A stretch of DNA of 64,000 nt, taken from positions 90,902-154,901 of the forward strand of contig CAJNDS010000374.1 of assembly GCA_905221605.1 (NCBI GenBank), given 5' to 3'. Shown piece after piece: positions 41,566 through 51,801 of the stretch. Numbering within the stretch: the stretch's first letter is position 1; each line of letters opens with the position of its first letter. The position numbers and the translations under genes were made by a program. Origin of the DNA: Symbiodinium natans. Lineage: Eukaryota > Sar > Dinophyceae > Suessiales > Symbiodiniaceae. The notes under the pieces were generated by a model that saw only the letters and a list, made by a program, of their open reading frames with translations, made no database searches and had not been told where the DNA came from.

Positions 41566-42034
41566 TGCAGATTGACAGCTACTTGTAGACCTTGACCTTC
41601 AGCAGCAGCGACTTGTAGGCCTTCAACCACAGTTAAAAGAGATGCAGATTGACAGCGGCTTGTAGACCTTGACCTTCGGCGAGCACTTCAACCAGAGTTT
41701 GGAAGAGGTGCGTCGGCAGTAGCGACCAGCAGACCTTGACATTCGGCGAGCGCTTCAACCGGAGTTCGGAAAAGGTGCAGGTTGACAACGGCTTGTAGAC
41801 CTTGACCTTCGGCGAGCAATTCAACCAGAGTTTGGAAGAGGTGCAGATTGACATTGGCTCGCAGCCCTTGGCCTCCGACAGTAGTGACTTGCCGACCTTG
41901 ACCTTCGGCGAGCGCTTCAACCAAGGTTTGGGAGAGATGCAGGTTGACAGCGGCTTGCAGACCTGGATCTTCGGCACTAGCTACTTGCAGACCTTAGCCT
42001 TCGTCGAGCGCTTCAGCCAGAGAGGCGCCTAAGA
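41566..42034 (+). pseudogene. FNIP-like 22-residue repeat protein, decayed
   Basis: A 66-base period encodes repeats of the form LQTLTFGERFNQGLGEMQ-DSG. The best frame runs 41802-42032. Upstream units carry TAG where the repeat expects CAG (three times as CTTGTAGACC) and at least one frameshift near 41700. FNIP-type leucine-rich repeats are common in dinoflagellate proteins and are thought to bind partners. The repeat runs directly into the WW domain, so both may come from one ancestral gene. Confidence 0.75.
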
Positions 42035-42036
42035 TT

Positions 42037-42231
42037 GACGCCGTCTGGGAGATGCATTTTTCGATGGGTCGGACTTACTACTACGACATCGTCACTGGGA
42101 GGACTCAGTGGGAATGCCCGGAAGGGTTCGAGCACACTGCTGAAAAGGTGACAGCGGATGAGAAGGATACTGTTTCGGCAAAAGAAAAAGGGAAGAACAA
42201 GGTTTCTGTCCCAATGCACTGGGTTCTATGA
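42037..42231 (+). CDS. WW-domain ORF (partial, in frame with the FNIP-like tail region)
   Basis: Reads DAVWEMHFSMGRTYYYDIVT then GRTQWECPEGF. It has both signature Trp, the central Tyr triplet and the Pro after W-x-x, a complete WW domain that would bind proline-rich peptides. A charged tail (AEKVTADEKDTVSAKEKGK) ends at TGA 42229. No own start is evident. After the stop, coding-looking sequence continues in other frames to about 42600 (KPVSPDKMIPNVEGSGVSAA), which suggests decay. Confidence 0.75.
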   Translation, partial: DAVWEMHFSMGRTYYYDIVTGRTQWECPEGFEHTAEKVTADEKDTVSAKEKGKNKVSVPMHWVL

Positions 42232-42626
42232 CGCGGAGGTCCTCATCTGAGTCTGCTTCTCAGGGTAGTGTAAATAGTGCTGTAGAAAGGGAATTTTCCT
42301 CTATCGTTGGGGATAGCGGTCTAAGGGGTGGTGAAGCTCCTGGGACCTCGGGTTCTCGGATTGCAGATGAATATGGCTGGAGAGCACCTGGATCAGGAAA
42401 AGGGCAAAGCGCTTTCTGAGGGTGACGCAGCGGTAAAACCTGTGAGTCCGGACAAGATGATTCCCAATGTGGAAGGGAGTGGTGTTTCAGCTGCGGAAGA
42501 GTTGGTGGATGGAGCGTCTGGCAGTCAGGAGGTTATTCCTGGAAAAGAAATTGGGAATAAAACGCTGGATGTGCCGGTTGATGGAGGTTCCTCATGCATT
42601 TTTGCTGAGAGGTGTTGCTGGCTAGA

Positions 42627-42716
42627 GAAGTCACAGGTGACACCCGAGAGAAGTCACAAGCGAGTCGCCTCTCGAGAAGTCACAAGTGACACCCGACAGA
42701 AGTCACAAGTGACCTG
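42627..42716. repeat. Short AGAAGTCACAAGTGAC repeats
   Basis: Four copies of AGAAGTCACA-GTGACACCCGA-like sequence, each containing the partly symmetric GTCACAAGTGAC, followed by GGGTGCGT repeats and a (TG)n run to 42840. Confidence 0.85.
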
Positions 42717-42805
42717 CCTATCCGTGGGTGGGTGCGTGGGTGCGTGGGTGGGTGCGTGGGTGGGTGCGTGCATTCGTGGGTGGGTGCGTGCGTGCGTGCG
42801 TGCAT

Positions 42806-42840
<35 letters not shown>

Positions 42841-42841
<1 letters not shown>

Positions 42842-44145
42842 CACACCGCTGTACATGCGGGAACGTCAACAAGCACTGCATACGAGAGCGAAAAGAAGCA
42901 CGAATTTGCGATCTAACAAGTTTTTGCACATGATATTCAGCAGGGGGCAGGAGCACGGCCATGGGTCTCCTGCTAACAAAGACGCCCATGGTTCGTGGTG
43001 AAGCAGTTGGAGACGTCCAACTGTGTACCTGCGTGATTGTCTTAGACATCCTGTAACGCAAGCTGTGCATGGTGCATCATCGCTGTTGCTTCAACCAGTC
43101 CTTCAAGAACGAGATTTTCATTTTGGACATTTGGTATTTGAGCATGGGTGAATTCTTGGTGCCGTGAGCATGACATACCCCAAACCCCAGAAGACCTCGA
43201 GCCCATCAAGCTTGAGTGGAATGTGATGCATGAGCATGTCTTCTGAGCATGTTGTCGGAGCATGTCCAGCGAACGAGCATGAACATGGACGAGAGCATGG
43301 AGAAGGTTCGGAACATGAGTGTTAGAGCATATGAGCATGCACTGTGGAGCATCGGAGCGCGATGAGCAGAGTTGCGGGAGCATGAAGTGTGTAGCATCAG
43401 AGCATGACTTGCAGAGCATCTGAGCGTGATGAGCAGAATTGTGCGAGCATCAACTTGTGGGGCATCAGAGCATGAATTGTAGAGCTTCTGAACGTGGTGA
43501 GCAAGCTTGTGTGAGCATGAGTTGTGGAGCATCGGAGCATGACTTGCAGAGCATCTGAGCGTGATGAGCAGAATTGGGTGAGCATAAACTGCGGAGCATC
43601 AGAGTGTGAATTGTAGAGCATCGGAGCGTGATGAGCACAGTTTGCAGAAGACCCTAAACCCTATATGATATGTCATATAAACATCCATTCGCGACCCTTC
43701 TACCTCATCACTCACGAGCTCATCCACTACCTCTTGATTGAGCATGTCCTTCTCCAGCAGATCTCCAACTACATGAATATGTGGAACACTAAAACAAAAA
43801 GTGTGTTATACAGCCAGCCCGCCCTCGCCTTGGGCCGCGGGTGTAGGTGGAGCCTCGCTCCTACGCGTTCATGCTGCCTATGTTAGTCTTCACTTCGGTG
43901 CGGACGCATAGGATAATCCAAAAATGTGAGCTCACCTGGCGAGTGAGAATGCAAAGTCCTATTGTTTTCGTGCACTAGTAACATGCCGGGCCCACTAATG
44001 TGGGTGCCACCGATGCCCAGCAAGACGGCCGGCGTGCCGTATGTTCCTCGATTGTTAGTCCTGACCCAGCATCCGGAGAGGTTAGCAACATTCTTTTTGC
44101 TACATCTTTGCCGTAATGGTTTCATAGGTCAGAGTAGTGAGTAGC
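42841..44145. repeat. 1-kb dispersed repeat, copy B
   Basis: Starts CACACCGCTGTACATGCGGG after a TG tract, as copy A does, and follows the same block order to ATAATGCTTT/GTAATGGTTT and AGTAGTG. It is longer than copy A because of an expanded 67-bp array (43290-43650) and a CCCTAAACCCTA word near 43652. The short frame has MWNTKTKSVLYSQPALALG. The large ORF cluster begins about 30 bases past its end. Confidence 0.85.
43290..43650. repeat. 67-bp tandem array in repeat copy B
   Basis: GAGCATC-GAGCGTGATGAGCAGA recurs near 43354, 43421, 43490, 43556 and 43623. The corresponding part of copy A (about 38110-38180) has only loose GGAGCATG words. Confidence 0.88.
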
Positions 44146-44174
44146 TCGTACCCCAGCTACATCGGACTCGCACC

Positions 44175-46910
44175 ATGGACGGCTACCAGTGGTACCAACA
44201 AAGTTGGCAGCGGCAGCCGCCTCCTCCTCCTCCTCCACCAGACTATCAAGCACATCCTCCTCCTCCTCCTCCCGAGACGCCACACCCGACGGCACATTAC
44301 CCAGGAGACGATCAAGGATGGCAAGGTCGATGGAATCAACACCCACCAGCCGGAGGAGTACACGCTCAATACCAGTGGCCACCCTACCAGGATGCAGCAT
44401 CCCTACGGCCACAATGGATAGCACCAGCCGCGTTTTTGGATCAAATGCAGTTCGGCCCTCCGACGCATCGTCGTGATGATGCAGCAGGATACGCACCTTC
44501 GAGTCAAACGACGGGCCCACATTCACCGACGACCAACCAGAACATCCATCTTCACCACCAACATGCCAGTCCTCAACAACATGGTCGCAGCGATCACCCG
44601 GAAGTACGCCCAACACCTCTACATCCACAACCTCACTCCTACCCCCAGGCCGCAAGTCATTGGCAGAATCCGGACCCACCTCCGTATCTTCAGCATGGTC
44701 AGCAATATCATCAAGGCCAAGATATACGACCAGACCACCATCCTCGAGACCTTGCGCACCACCATCAACAACAAAGCCCTCCTCAGGGTCGACCAGAATG
44801 GAATCAAGCCACACCTCGGCCAGCACACCATCTTCAGCAACAAATGAATGTTCCACAACGAGCAGATCATCCCGTGTTCGCGCAAGCAGAGCCCCATCCT
44901 CCAGTTCGAGAAGGACCTTACCCCATCTCCCTACTAAATACCCCTGGCGCCTGTGCACATCGAGATCCAGCAGAACACGGCCAGCCACGTCAACAAGATG
45001 CTCCAGTTGACACACAACACCCAGACCAAGGACGCAGATCTCAGCAAGACCCCACTCAAGTATATGCTCACCGAGATCCGCAGCGAGACGCAGCACGACA
45101 GGAGCCTTTGTCACAGTCCAGACCATTTCCGGCACTTCAGCGATCTATGCCCACCCAGATTTCGGACACACAACAAGATGACCATCAAAGAGGCCAACCT
45201 GTTCATCACGGAGAACATCAACAACCTCGTCAAGCCCCAGAACCACCCTCTCAAACCACGTCGATGACGACACCATCCCAGATGACGGAGATGTTCACGT
45301 GCATCACAGGCATGATTGAGAAAGTCGTGGCACCGCTACTCCAGTCCCATGCCAGAGTCGCCCCAACGCAACTACAACATCCTGGCGACCAACACAGAGC
45401 AGAGTCCTTTACCACACACCACACCCGAAGTCGCAGCCGAACCACCTATGAGCCCAGCCCAGCCCACCCCAGGAGCACCAGATCTACGCGACACACGCAC
45501 ATCTCCCATTCACCCCACAGCCCCGCACCCAACGACCCCCACCAGACAGACAGAACCAGACGGCCACGCAGTCCAAGAAGATCCAGATCCACACGTCGAC
45601 ACTCGGAAGAAGCCGAATCGCGAACATCGAGAAGGCGCTCTTCTCCGGTTCATCATCACCGGACATCCCAACCAACACCATCCCAACGCAGCCCCTCCCC
45701 AAGCAGCACCAGGCGCAGAGGCACGACCGTCGTTCTCACCCCCGCGCTCCACCGATCTGCTTCACACACGGCGACCCACAGAGACACACCTGCTTCCTCA
45801 TCCCGACCACCCCAAGCACCCTCAGAAGCCACTTCACACAATGCAGGACCAGAAACCGAATCAGGCTTCAAACCTGAAGAACGTCGACGCATGAAGATGC
45901 TCTACCAAGACGCCTTGGCGGACCCCTACAGGCTCGCGTGTGTGTCCGAGATGTACCACCAACAAGACCCACCACCGCCCATGGACCCTTCCAGCACAGG
46001 CGTCCGGTACATGAACGACATCATGCACGACATCGCCAACCTCACCCAAGGACAGCCCCTTTGGCTCTCCAACCCAGCACAGATGGCCATCCGCCAAGTG
46101 GCAAGATCCTTCGCTTGCTCTCACTACAAGATCACGCCCTTCCTCGGCCAGTTCAGAACTCACCCCAGCACGGACACGGTGATCCACCCGGAGCTCATCC
46201 ACGTCGACCCCTACAGCAACAAACAGGACACCACCGACTACCCACTGGTACAGGTCCTCGTCATACCACTACGCACCACCAAGCCTCCACCTCACGCACA
46301 CGATGCCAACAGTCCATCACCTCCCACGCACAAGGGCGCCTACAAGGCATATTGGTCACACGCTACCGATGAAGCAGGCCTATGGCACATCCTGCGCGAG
46401 GGCTTCGTCAGACCCACGAATTGGGAGCCCACCAATTGGGATGACGACAACCTCCCCTACAACAAAGCATACCTACCCCACCGTGGGTTCAACGGATTCC
46501 ACCAAGACAACGCACCCGACAACCTCCAACTCGGATTTTGCCACACCAACCTCCGCAAAGCCCTCCGCCTTCCAAAAGCCAGAGCAGGTCCTGCCGAACG
46601 AGAAATAGCCACAGGTTTCACCATATTTGGACGCGTCACATCGTCCACCTCCCAGCATAGCCACATGCGGCAGAAGGGAGGAGGATGGACGACTCAGAAG
46701 GCGCTCATCGAGGCACACTTCAACGACACCAGCCGGGCCAGTCGCAACTTCACTACCGTCTTCTCCCACACCGAGAAGAGCGTCATTGATGCACAATACG
46801 CTGAGATCACCGGGATCACCATCAACGTCTTCCACCCTAGACCCTCACCCACCACACCACCTCCAGTTCCCAACAGATCCCGAGACAATGACCGCGGACA
46901 ACGACGTTGA
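44175..46910 (+). CDS. Large Pro/His/Gln- and SR-rich protein with globular C terminus
   Basis: 911 residues. The N-terminal 60 contain poly-Pro runs, and the next 350 are low-complexity His, Gln and Pro. Residues about 415-500 are Arg/Ser-rich (TRRPRSPRRSRSTRRHSEEA), a nucleic-acid-binding type of tail. From about residue 565 the protein becomes globular (MLYQDALADPYRLACVSEMY). Near 728 it has YWSHATDEAGLWHILREGFV, whose His-x-Thr and following I-L-x-x-G helix loosely recall ADP-ribosyltransferase or Tpt1 folds. This is a guess only. The ATG follows CTCGCACC. The stop overlaps the next small ORF by 23 bases. Confidence 0.75.
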   Translation: MDGYQWYQQSWQRQPPPPPPPPDYQAHPPPPPPETPHPTAHYPGDDQGWQGRWNQHPPAGGVHAQYQWPPYQDAASLRPQWIAPAAFLDQMQFGPPTHRRDDAAGYAPSSQTTGPHSPTTNQNIHLHHQHASPQQHGRSDHPEVRPTPLHPQPHSYPQAASHWQNPDPPPYLQHGQQYHQGQDIRPDHHPRDLAHHHQQQSPPQGRPEWNQATPRPAHHLQQQMNVPQRADHPVFAQAEPHPPVREGPYPISLLNTPGACAHRDPAEHGQPRQQDAPVDTQHPDQGRRSQQDPTQVYAHRDPQRDAARQEPLSQSRPFPALQRSMPTQISDTQQDDHQRGQPVHHGEHQQPRQAPEPPSQTTSMTTPSQMTEMFTCITGMIEKVVAPLLQSHARVAPTQLQHPGDQHRAESFTTHHTRSRSRTTYEPSPAHPRSTRSTRHTHISHSPHSPAPNDPHQTDRTRRPRSPRRSRSTRRHSEEAESRTSRRRSSPVHHHRTSQPTPSQRSPSPSSTRRRGTTVVLTPALHRSASHTATHRDTPASSSRPPQAPSEATSHNAGPETESGFKPEERRRMKMLYQDALADPYRLACVSEMYHQQDPPPPMDPSSTGVRYMNDIMHDIANLTQGQPLWLSNPAQMAIRQVARSFACSHYKITPFLGQFRTHPSTDTVIHPELIHVDPYSNKQDTTDYPLVQVLVIPLRTTKPPPHAHDANSPSPPTHKGAYKAYWSHATDEAGLWHILREGFVRPTNWEPTNWDDDNLPYNKAYLPHRGFNGFHQDNAPDNLQLGFCHTNLRKALRLPKARAGPAEREIATGFTIFGRVTSSTSQHSHMRQKGGGWTTQKALIEAHFNDTSRASRNFTTVFSHTEKSVIDAQYAEITGITINVFHPRPSPTTPPPVPNRSRDNDRGQRR

Positions 46911-47118
46911 CAACTACCTGAGCTGGCGAATCCTTCTTCCTCATCGTGAAGAGCAAAGTGACGATTTCTTTTTCACCTTCACGAACCCTCACTCGTGCGG
47001 CACCAGCGCGTTAATCACAGCATGTCAAAATGGAAGGCATCAAGCGGAACAGGTCGCAGATTGGATGAAGTGCACCCCCACCCCACCACACATCACTCTG
47101 CAGTTCCGAACTGTTTGA
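46888..47118 (+). CDS. Small 76-residue ORF overlapping the previous gene
   Basis: Starts ATGACCGCGG inside the last codons of the 911-residue ORF in another frame. It contains LSWRILLPHREEQSDDFFFT and ends ITLQFRTV. Codons stay C-rich in the third position well past the upstream stop, which supports real coding. Not recognised. The overlap suggests translation coupling or reinitiation if the cluster is polycistronic. Confidence 0.5.
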   Translation: MTADNDVDNYLSWRILLPHREEQSDDFFFTFTNPHSCGTSALITACQNGRHQAEQVADWMKCTPTPPHITLQFRTV

Positions 47119-47395
47119 AATATCTACACCGAGGTCTATGCATTTAGCCCAATGTGTGCGCCAGTTACGGATTGCAATCGGATGCATGTAGTACAGCGTC
47201 ACAGATGAATCAGCCTGTCTTTTCTTTTCGGCACATGAAATCACGCGTCAAGTGAATTCGTGCACTGCTGTGATGCGTTAGACCTTGACCTTGAGAGACA
47301 TGCTCTGGCCGCCTTTAGGTGTCGTTAGTGCTGATTGCATTTCGCATGCAGTTTTGCTCTTGACCATAACGGATCATTAGACGCTCACTTTCATC

Positions 47396-49808
47396 ATGGA
47401 TCCGGCAGAAGATATGGAGCACGCCCTTCACCGCTGGCTAAGCGGACAAGTCGCCGATCATCAGGTTGTGCAAGTACTAGGACCCCAAATACTACAAAGA
47501 TGGCAAGCACTCTTGGTGAGTATCGTGGAGGAGGATGACACCCCCATCATCACGGACACGTCGTCGATGCCAGCCAGACCATGGACGACCAACTTGCACC
47601 CATCCAAGTACATGGAGATGCTCAGCACCACTGACGAGGGCATCAGCAACACCGTCAACAGATTTCGACAGCAAACCATGAAGGCCAAGATACTGCACCA
47701 ATCCAGATTGCGAGCGGTGCAGACCGACTACCCCGAGATAATCGGCCAAGGACGACTACAAGACATGGAAATCAAACCCGGTCGAGTTCTTGCCTCCGCG
47801 GAAAACCACGGTACCATGCCCCATACCCTTCCCCCTCCAACCTCCTCACAAGACCATGCGAACCAATTCCAGAGATGGTATCCGAATCGACAAACACCAC
47901 CCCAGGACCACGCCACCGGCATGTCCATGGATTATGCGGGCACGGACCAACCTGTCAGAGACCTACAAACCTGGCACACTGGAGCCTTCCCACACATTCC
48001 CGTACCTCCCGACCGCACAGTACCTCCTCCCGAAGAACGGCATCACAGAGAAGACAGATCCAGGTCGCCACTTCGAAACCCTGGTGTCCACACGATGGGC
48101 ATGCACGTCAGCAGCTTGCAACAACTGCTCGACAGCCTTGAACCAGCTGTGGACGCGCAATCCGTCACACAACATCACGACCAAGGCCGGCTACGCCCAG
48201 TTCTACCAGTGGATCAGATAGAGAAAGTGCAGCCGCAGTGGTGGAGACGACCGATTCGACCGGAACTTGTTCACATGCTACCTCCGGTTGAACCACACCA
48301 TTGGGAACTCCAAGAGGACGGTCATTCGATTCTTCCCCAACCGCATGACCTTCCTCCCGAAGCAGCTGGTGCACAAGTTCCCCTCACTCCAACAAGAACT
48401 TCAAAACAGCATCCTCATGACCTGGGACCAATACAAGGACGACGCATCCACCCACGTCCAGATGGCACGCTACGCCGACTCCGTCGACATTCCCCAACCC
48501 AAGCCCCTACACCTACGACTACGTGCCCTCCTACACGAAATTCTATCAGGAACCGCTGCAGTTCACATCCTACAGTTCACAGCCATACAGTTTAGGATGC
48601 TCGTACGCAAAGGCACTTGCCCAGATTTGGCCACAATGCCCAACATCTATCAGCTCTGGCACTGGGGCTACATCAAATTCCGAAGTGTGAACCCGGAACT
48701 CTGGATGTTCACACACAACTTCGCAGATCCCAGAACTATGGGCAGGCTGGAGCAGACCTGCACTCACTTCCACAGAGTCTGGTCAGCACACGTCCTACCC
48801 AGCACGGCAGGATTGGTACCCCTGCTTCCGCCCATACAAGACCTCTGCGTGGTGCTCCATAGTACTACGCCACCCTTCCACCAGCCGATGCTTGCGAAGT
48901 ACAACACCATCTCGGGCATCATGACCATGCAGGCGGTCAGCAACATAGTCTTCCGCAAGGCTCACCATGACCTACAGCTCCACAGAACATGGCCCAGCAT
49001 CGATTCCCACACAGAATGCCTTCAGGGAACCAACACGTTCCAAATTCCGGACCACTGGTCAACCAACATATGGACCGACACGCTTCAGAAGCTCACCCAC
49101 ACGACCAGATGGACGCCACCCTCCACTCCCGACATCCGCACCAAACTCACCATCGACCACCTCCACAGCGACACACTGCCCACCATGGTATGGACACCGA
49201 GATTCGCCTTACCCCTCACCTCACAACAGATCCACGCAGTTCAAGTCTCCACCCAAGCAGCACATGTACTACATCGACTTTGGGACCCACTCATCTTCAC
49301 CTTTGCGGACCCTTGCCACACCATCGACGGTTTCGACGCCAAGCGGACAAGCCGGCCTGATTTGATTGGCAAATTTCACCGACTGAGTCCAGGAGGACAA
49401 ACGCCAATGTTAGCAATCCCGGCCAGCAGCGTGATGGAGACACAGTTGGACTGGGCCTGGTTCCAAACCACTACGGCATCCAGTTCCTCGTTCAGATGGC
49501 TGTCTCTACCCCTTGCAGTCATCGGACACCCCAGGACGCACTCGGTCTTTTGGACCCACCCGAAGATATCAGGCCAAATCCAACGTCACCAAGCTCTACA
49601 TGTACATCAAACCACGTGGCTGGCGGTATCGGGAACACCTACAGCCTTCCAAGAGGATCCAGACATCAAGCAGAATCAAGCGCAGGCCACGCCAACCCAG
49701 GAGGAATGGACGGACTTCATCAACCAACGACAAGCTCTACTAGAACTTCAACGACGCACCACCGTTGACCAAGAAGCAGGCCAACATCAATGGAAGTATG
49801 TGAAGTGA
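47396..49808 (+). pseudogene. Cluster protein broken by a frameshift and an in-frame TAG
   Basis: The ATG at 47396 opens a frame reading MDPAEDMEHALHRWLSGQVA and looks coding to about 47960. From there the convincing protein moves to another frame (HFETLVSTRWACTSAACNNC, then ITTKAGYAQFYQWIR), meets TAG at 48219, and continues in the same frame as RKCSRSGGDDRFDRNLFTCY to 49808. The last part alone is a 513-residue ORF from ATG 48267. It is unrecognised; it has a Cys cluster (C-x5-C-x2-C) and a hydrophobic/aromatic C-terminal half like the ORFs at 58374, 60054 and 61607. Alternatively there are two overlapping genes, 47396-48595 and 48267-49808. Confidence 0.6.
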
Positions 49809-50028
49809 TGAAGTCCCAGCAACGACAGTTTCACGATGGAACGAGCTCAGCCACATGCACCCGTTGAGAGAAGTTGCAGCCATATGCACCTCACATCCTG
49901 CATGCAATTTTCGGAACACGCTGCCTCTGCAAGTGTAGTGTTTCTTGCGCCTGACACAGCCGTTGCGTGCCTCACGTAGGCTTCTTCACTAACAGCTGAA
50001 CATATCAGCATCCCCAGACCCCCACGCC

Positions 50029-51741
50029 ATGGCAGACAGACGTGATCGCCACGATCAACGACATGCTCAATGGCATGCAGACTCACACAGACGAGGCAAT
50101 CGTTCCAGACGATCCAGATCACCCAGAAGATTCAGCACGCCAAGACCATCTAGGAGGCATCGCACTAGGTCGGCATCACCGAGATCCACGCGCACATTCC
50201 ACTCCAACCCACGTCCTAGCTCGGGACCAACTTTGACCCCCAGATCCACATTCACAACGTCCCACACGCCTCTTCATCACGGACAAGATTCGGTGTACAA
50301 CCCACGACGAGATCGCCACCGTCACGATCAGCGACTCCCGATATACGGGAACTCTCCCATCCAATCTACTCAATCTTCGGCCCCTACCCCAGCCCGCCCT
50401 AACCCCAAAGAACGCGCCAAGGAAGTGCTCCAGGACATCTTCCACCAGCCCAACAATGACCTCCCAGACCATTGGGATTCCACCGAGCTGCTCTACGACA
50501 AAAACCAGTATGGAGGAGTCCAGATGCCCAGAATCGTACCTGCCACGTCATCGGCCAAGAAAAATGGCACGGCAGGTATGGATCCTTTCGACATAAAACT
50601 CTGGCAAGTGGCCTTCGAGGGCAAGCACAATTATATGTTGCGACAACTCGCCAACGGAAGATGGACTCAGTTCCAAGGCCACAAGTCACTACCCGATGCC
50701 GTGTTTCACATGAAACTCTCCACCTTCATCCGCAACCGCAACATTCGCATCGAGACCATCGCAGTCAACTATTGGAAGTGGAAGAACGGTACTGAAATGC
50801 TGCCCTCTGAAGCCCAACGGAAGGAAGCCATGGAGATGCTCGTCGCCAACATTGGAGACCTCCTCATGCGCTACAACAATCCCCCCGCTGTACAACCCCA
50901 AGTACGTGCCCAACTAGCACAGAAAGAAGCGGAGATAGCAGGATTGCGCGCACAGCTGGCAAGTCAGAGCCGCAAGACACCCTTCCCGCAGGGCATCATC
51001 CCACCTACCCAAACCCAGATGCCCAACTTCTTCGAAACAGGCACCAGCAAGACTTCACCATCATCCGGTAAACAACCACATCCACACCGAGATCCGTGCG
51101 CTCAGGACAACACCCACGACCTTGTGCAGGTTATCGACGCCGACGACGCCCAAGTATCGCAACCGATAGCATCCGAAGCAGCCGAACAAGCACCTCAACC
51201 CCCTCCCCCACTTCACCCCCACCCGCCTACCGTGGAAGACGAGTTGGACCCCAACCTCATTGGAGGCATCACCACACCCTCCTACCACCCCAGCCCAAGA
51301 TCTCCGGTTACAGGTGAACCAGCATCCAGCCGCCCGTTCGAATCACCAGGCGGCAGACAAAACAAAGTCCTCCTCGACATCGTCAACGCATTCGACGACG
51401 AAGAACTCATCCAGTATCTTAGCGGCATAGCTCCGAAGCGAGAACCAGGTGACAAGGCCAAAATGGACAAGATCCGACAAGTACATGAACTCACCAGCTC
51501 GCTATCAAGATACGCGGCCCCGTCAGCAACCACCTGGATCTCCACCCTCAAGATGTCTGGACCTAAACTACAGGCCCAGAAAGAAATTGCCAAGAGACTC
51601 ACGGTGTATGCGGAGGCGCATCCAAAAGATCAGGCATACCAGGACATGGTGAAGGCCTGGTCTCTTCCCAAGCTCACCAACACAGCAGGGACGGCAGCAG
51701 TCGCTATTGTGGTGGCAGGCCTCGCTTCATACCTACATTGA
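50029..51741 (+). CDS. SR-rich basic protein with coiled coil and C-terminal hydrophobic tail
   Basis: 570 residues. The first 120 are strongly Arg/Ser/His-rich (RSRRSRSPRRFSTPRPSRRH). Residues about 120-290 are globular (DPFDIKLWQVAFEGKHNYML; FHMKLSTFIRNRNIRIETIA). A short coiled coil follows (AQLAQKEAEIAGLRAQLASQ, about 300-320), then a Pro/acidic linker, and a hydrophobic end (AGTAAVAIVVAGLASYLH) that could anchor in a membrane. The layout, a basic arginine-rich tail plus globular core, suits a nucleocapsid- or gag-like role, which is inference. It ends 60 bases before the RT gene, the tightest gene-to-gene spacing in the cluster. Confidence 0.78.
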   Translation: MADRRDRHDQRHAQWHADSHRRGNRSRRSRSPRRFSTPRPSRRHRTRSASPRSTRTFHSNPRPSSGPTLTPRSTFTTSHTPLHHGQDSVYNPRRDRHRHDQRLPIYGNSPIQSTQSSAPTPARPNPKERAKEVLQDIFHQPNNDLPDHWDSTELLYDKNQYGGVQMPRIVPATSSAKKNGTAGMDPFDIKLWQVAFEGKHNYMLRQLANGRWTQFQGHKSLPDAVFHMKLSTFIRNRNIRIETIAVNYWKWKNGTEMLPSEAQRKEAMEMLVANIGDLLMRYNNPPAVQPQVRAQLAQKEAEIAGLRAQLASQSRKTPFPQGIIPPTQTQMPNFFETGTSKTSPSSGKQPHPHRDPCAQDNTHDLVQVIDADDAQVSQPIASEAAEQAPQPPPPLHPHPPTVEDELDPNLIGGITTPSYHPSPRSPVTGEPASSRPFESPGGRQNKVLLDIVNAFDDEELIQYLSGIAPKREPGDKAKMDKIRQVHELTSSLSRYAAPSATTWISTLKMSGPKLQAQKEIAKRLTVYAEAHPKDQAYQDMVKAWSLPKLTNTAGTAAVAIVVAGLASYLH

Positions 51742-51801
51742 CTAGGTACCCTACTCACAACGCAGCAACCCTCCAGACGACTCAACCGCATACACTCTTC
51801 C

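Noticed and set aside
41802-41977. Minus-strand ORF over the FNIP-like repeats
   Set aside because: The repeat reads as the known LQTLTFG-type unit only on the plus strand.
43290-43650. Regularly spaced repeats considered as a CRISPR or tRNA array
   Set aside because: Units are contiguous and diverged, without spacers or cloverleaf potential.
45316-45894. 192-codon ORF overlapping the 911-residue gene in another frame
   Set aside because: Low-complexity Pro/His/Thr shadow of a C-rich coding strand.
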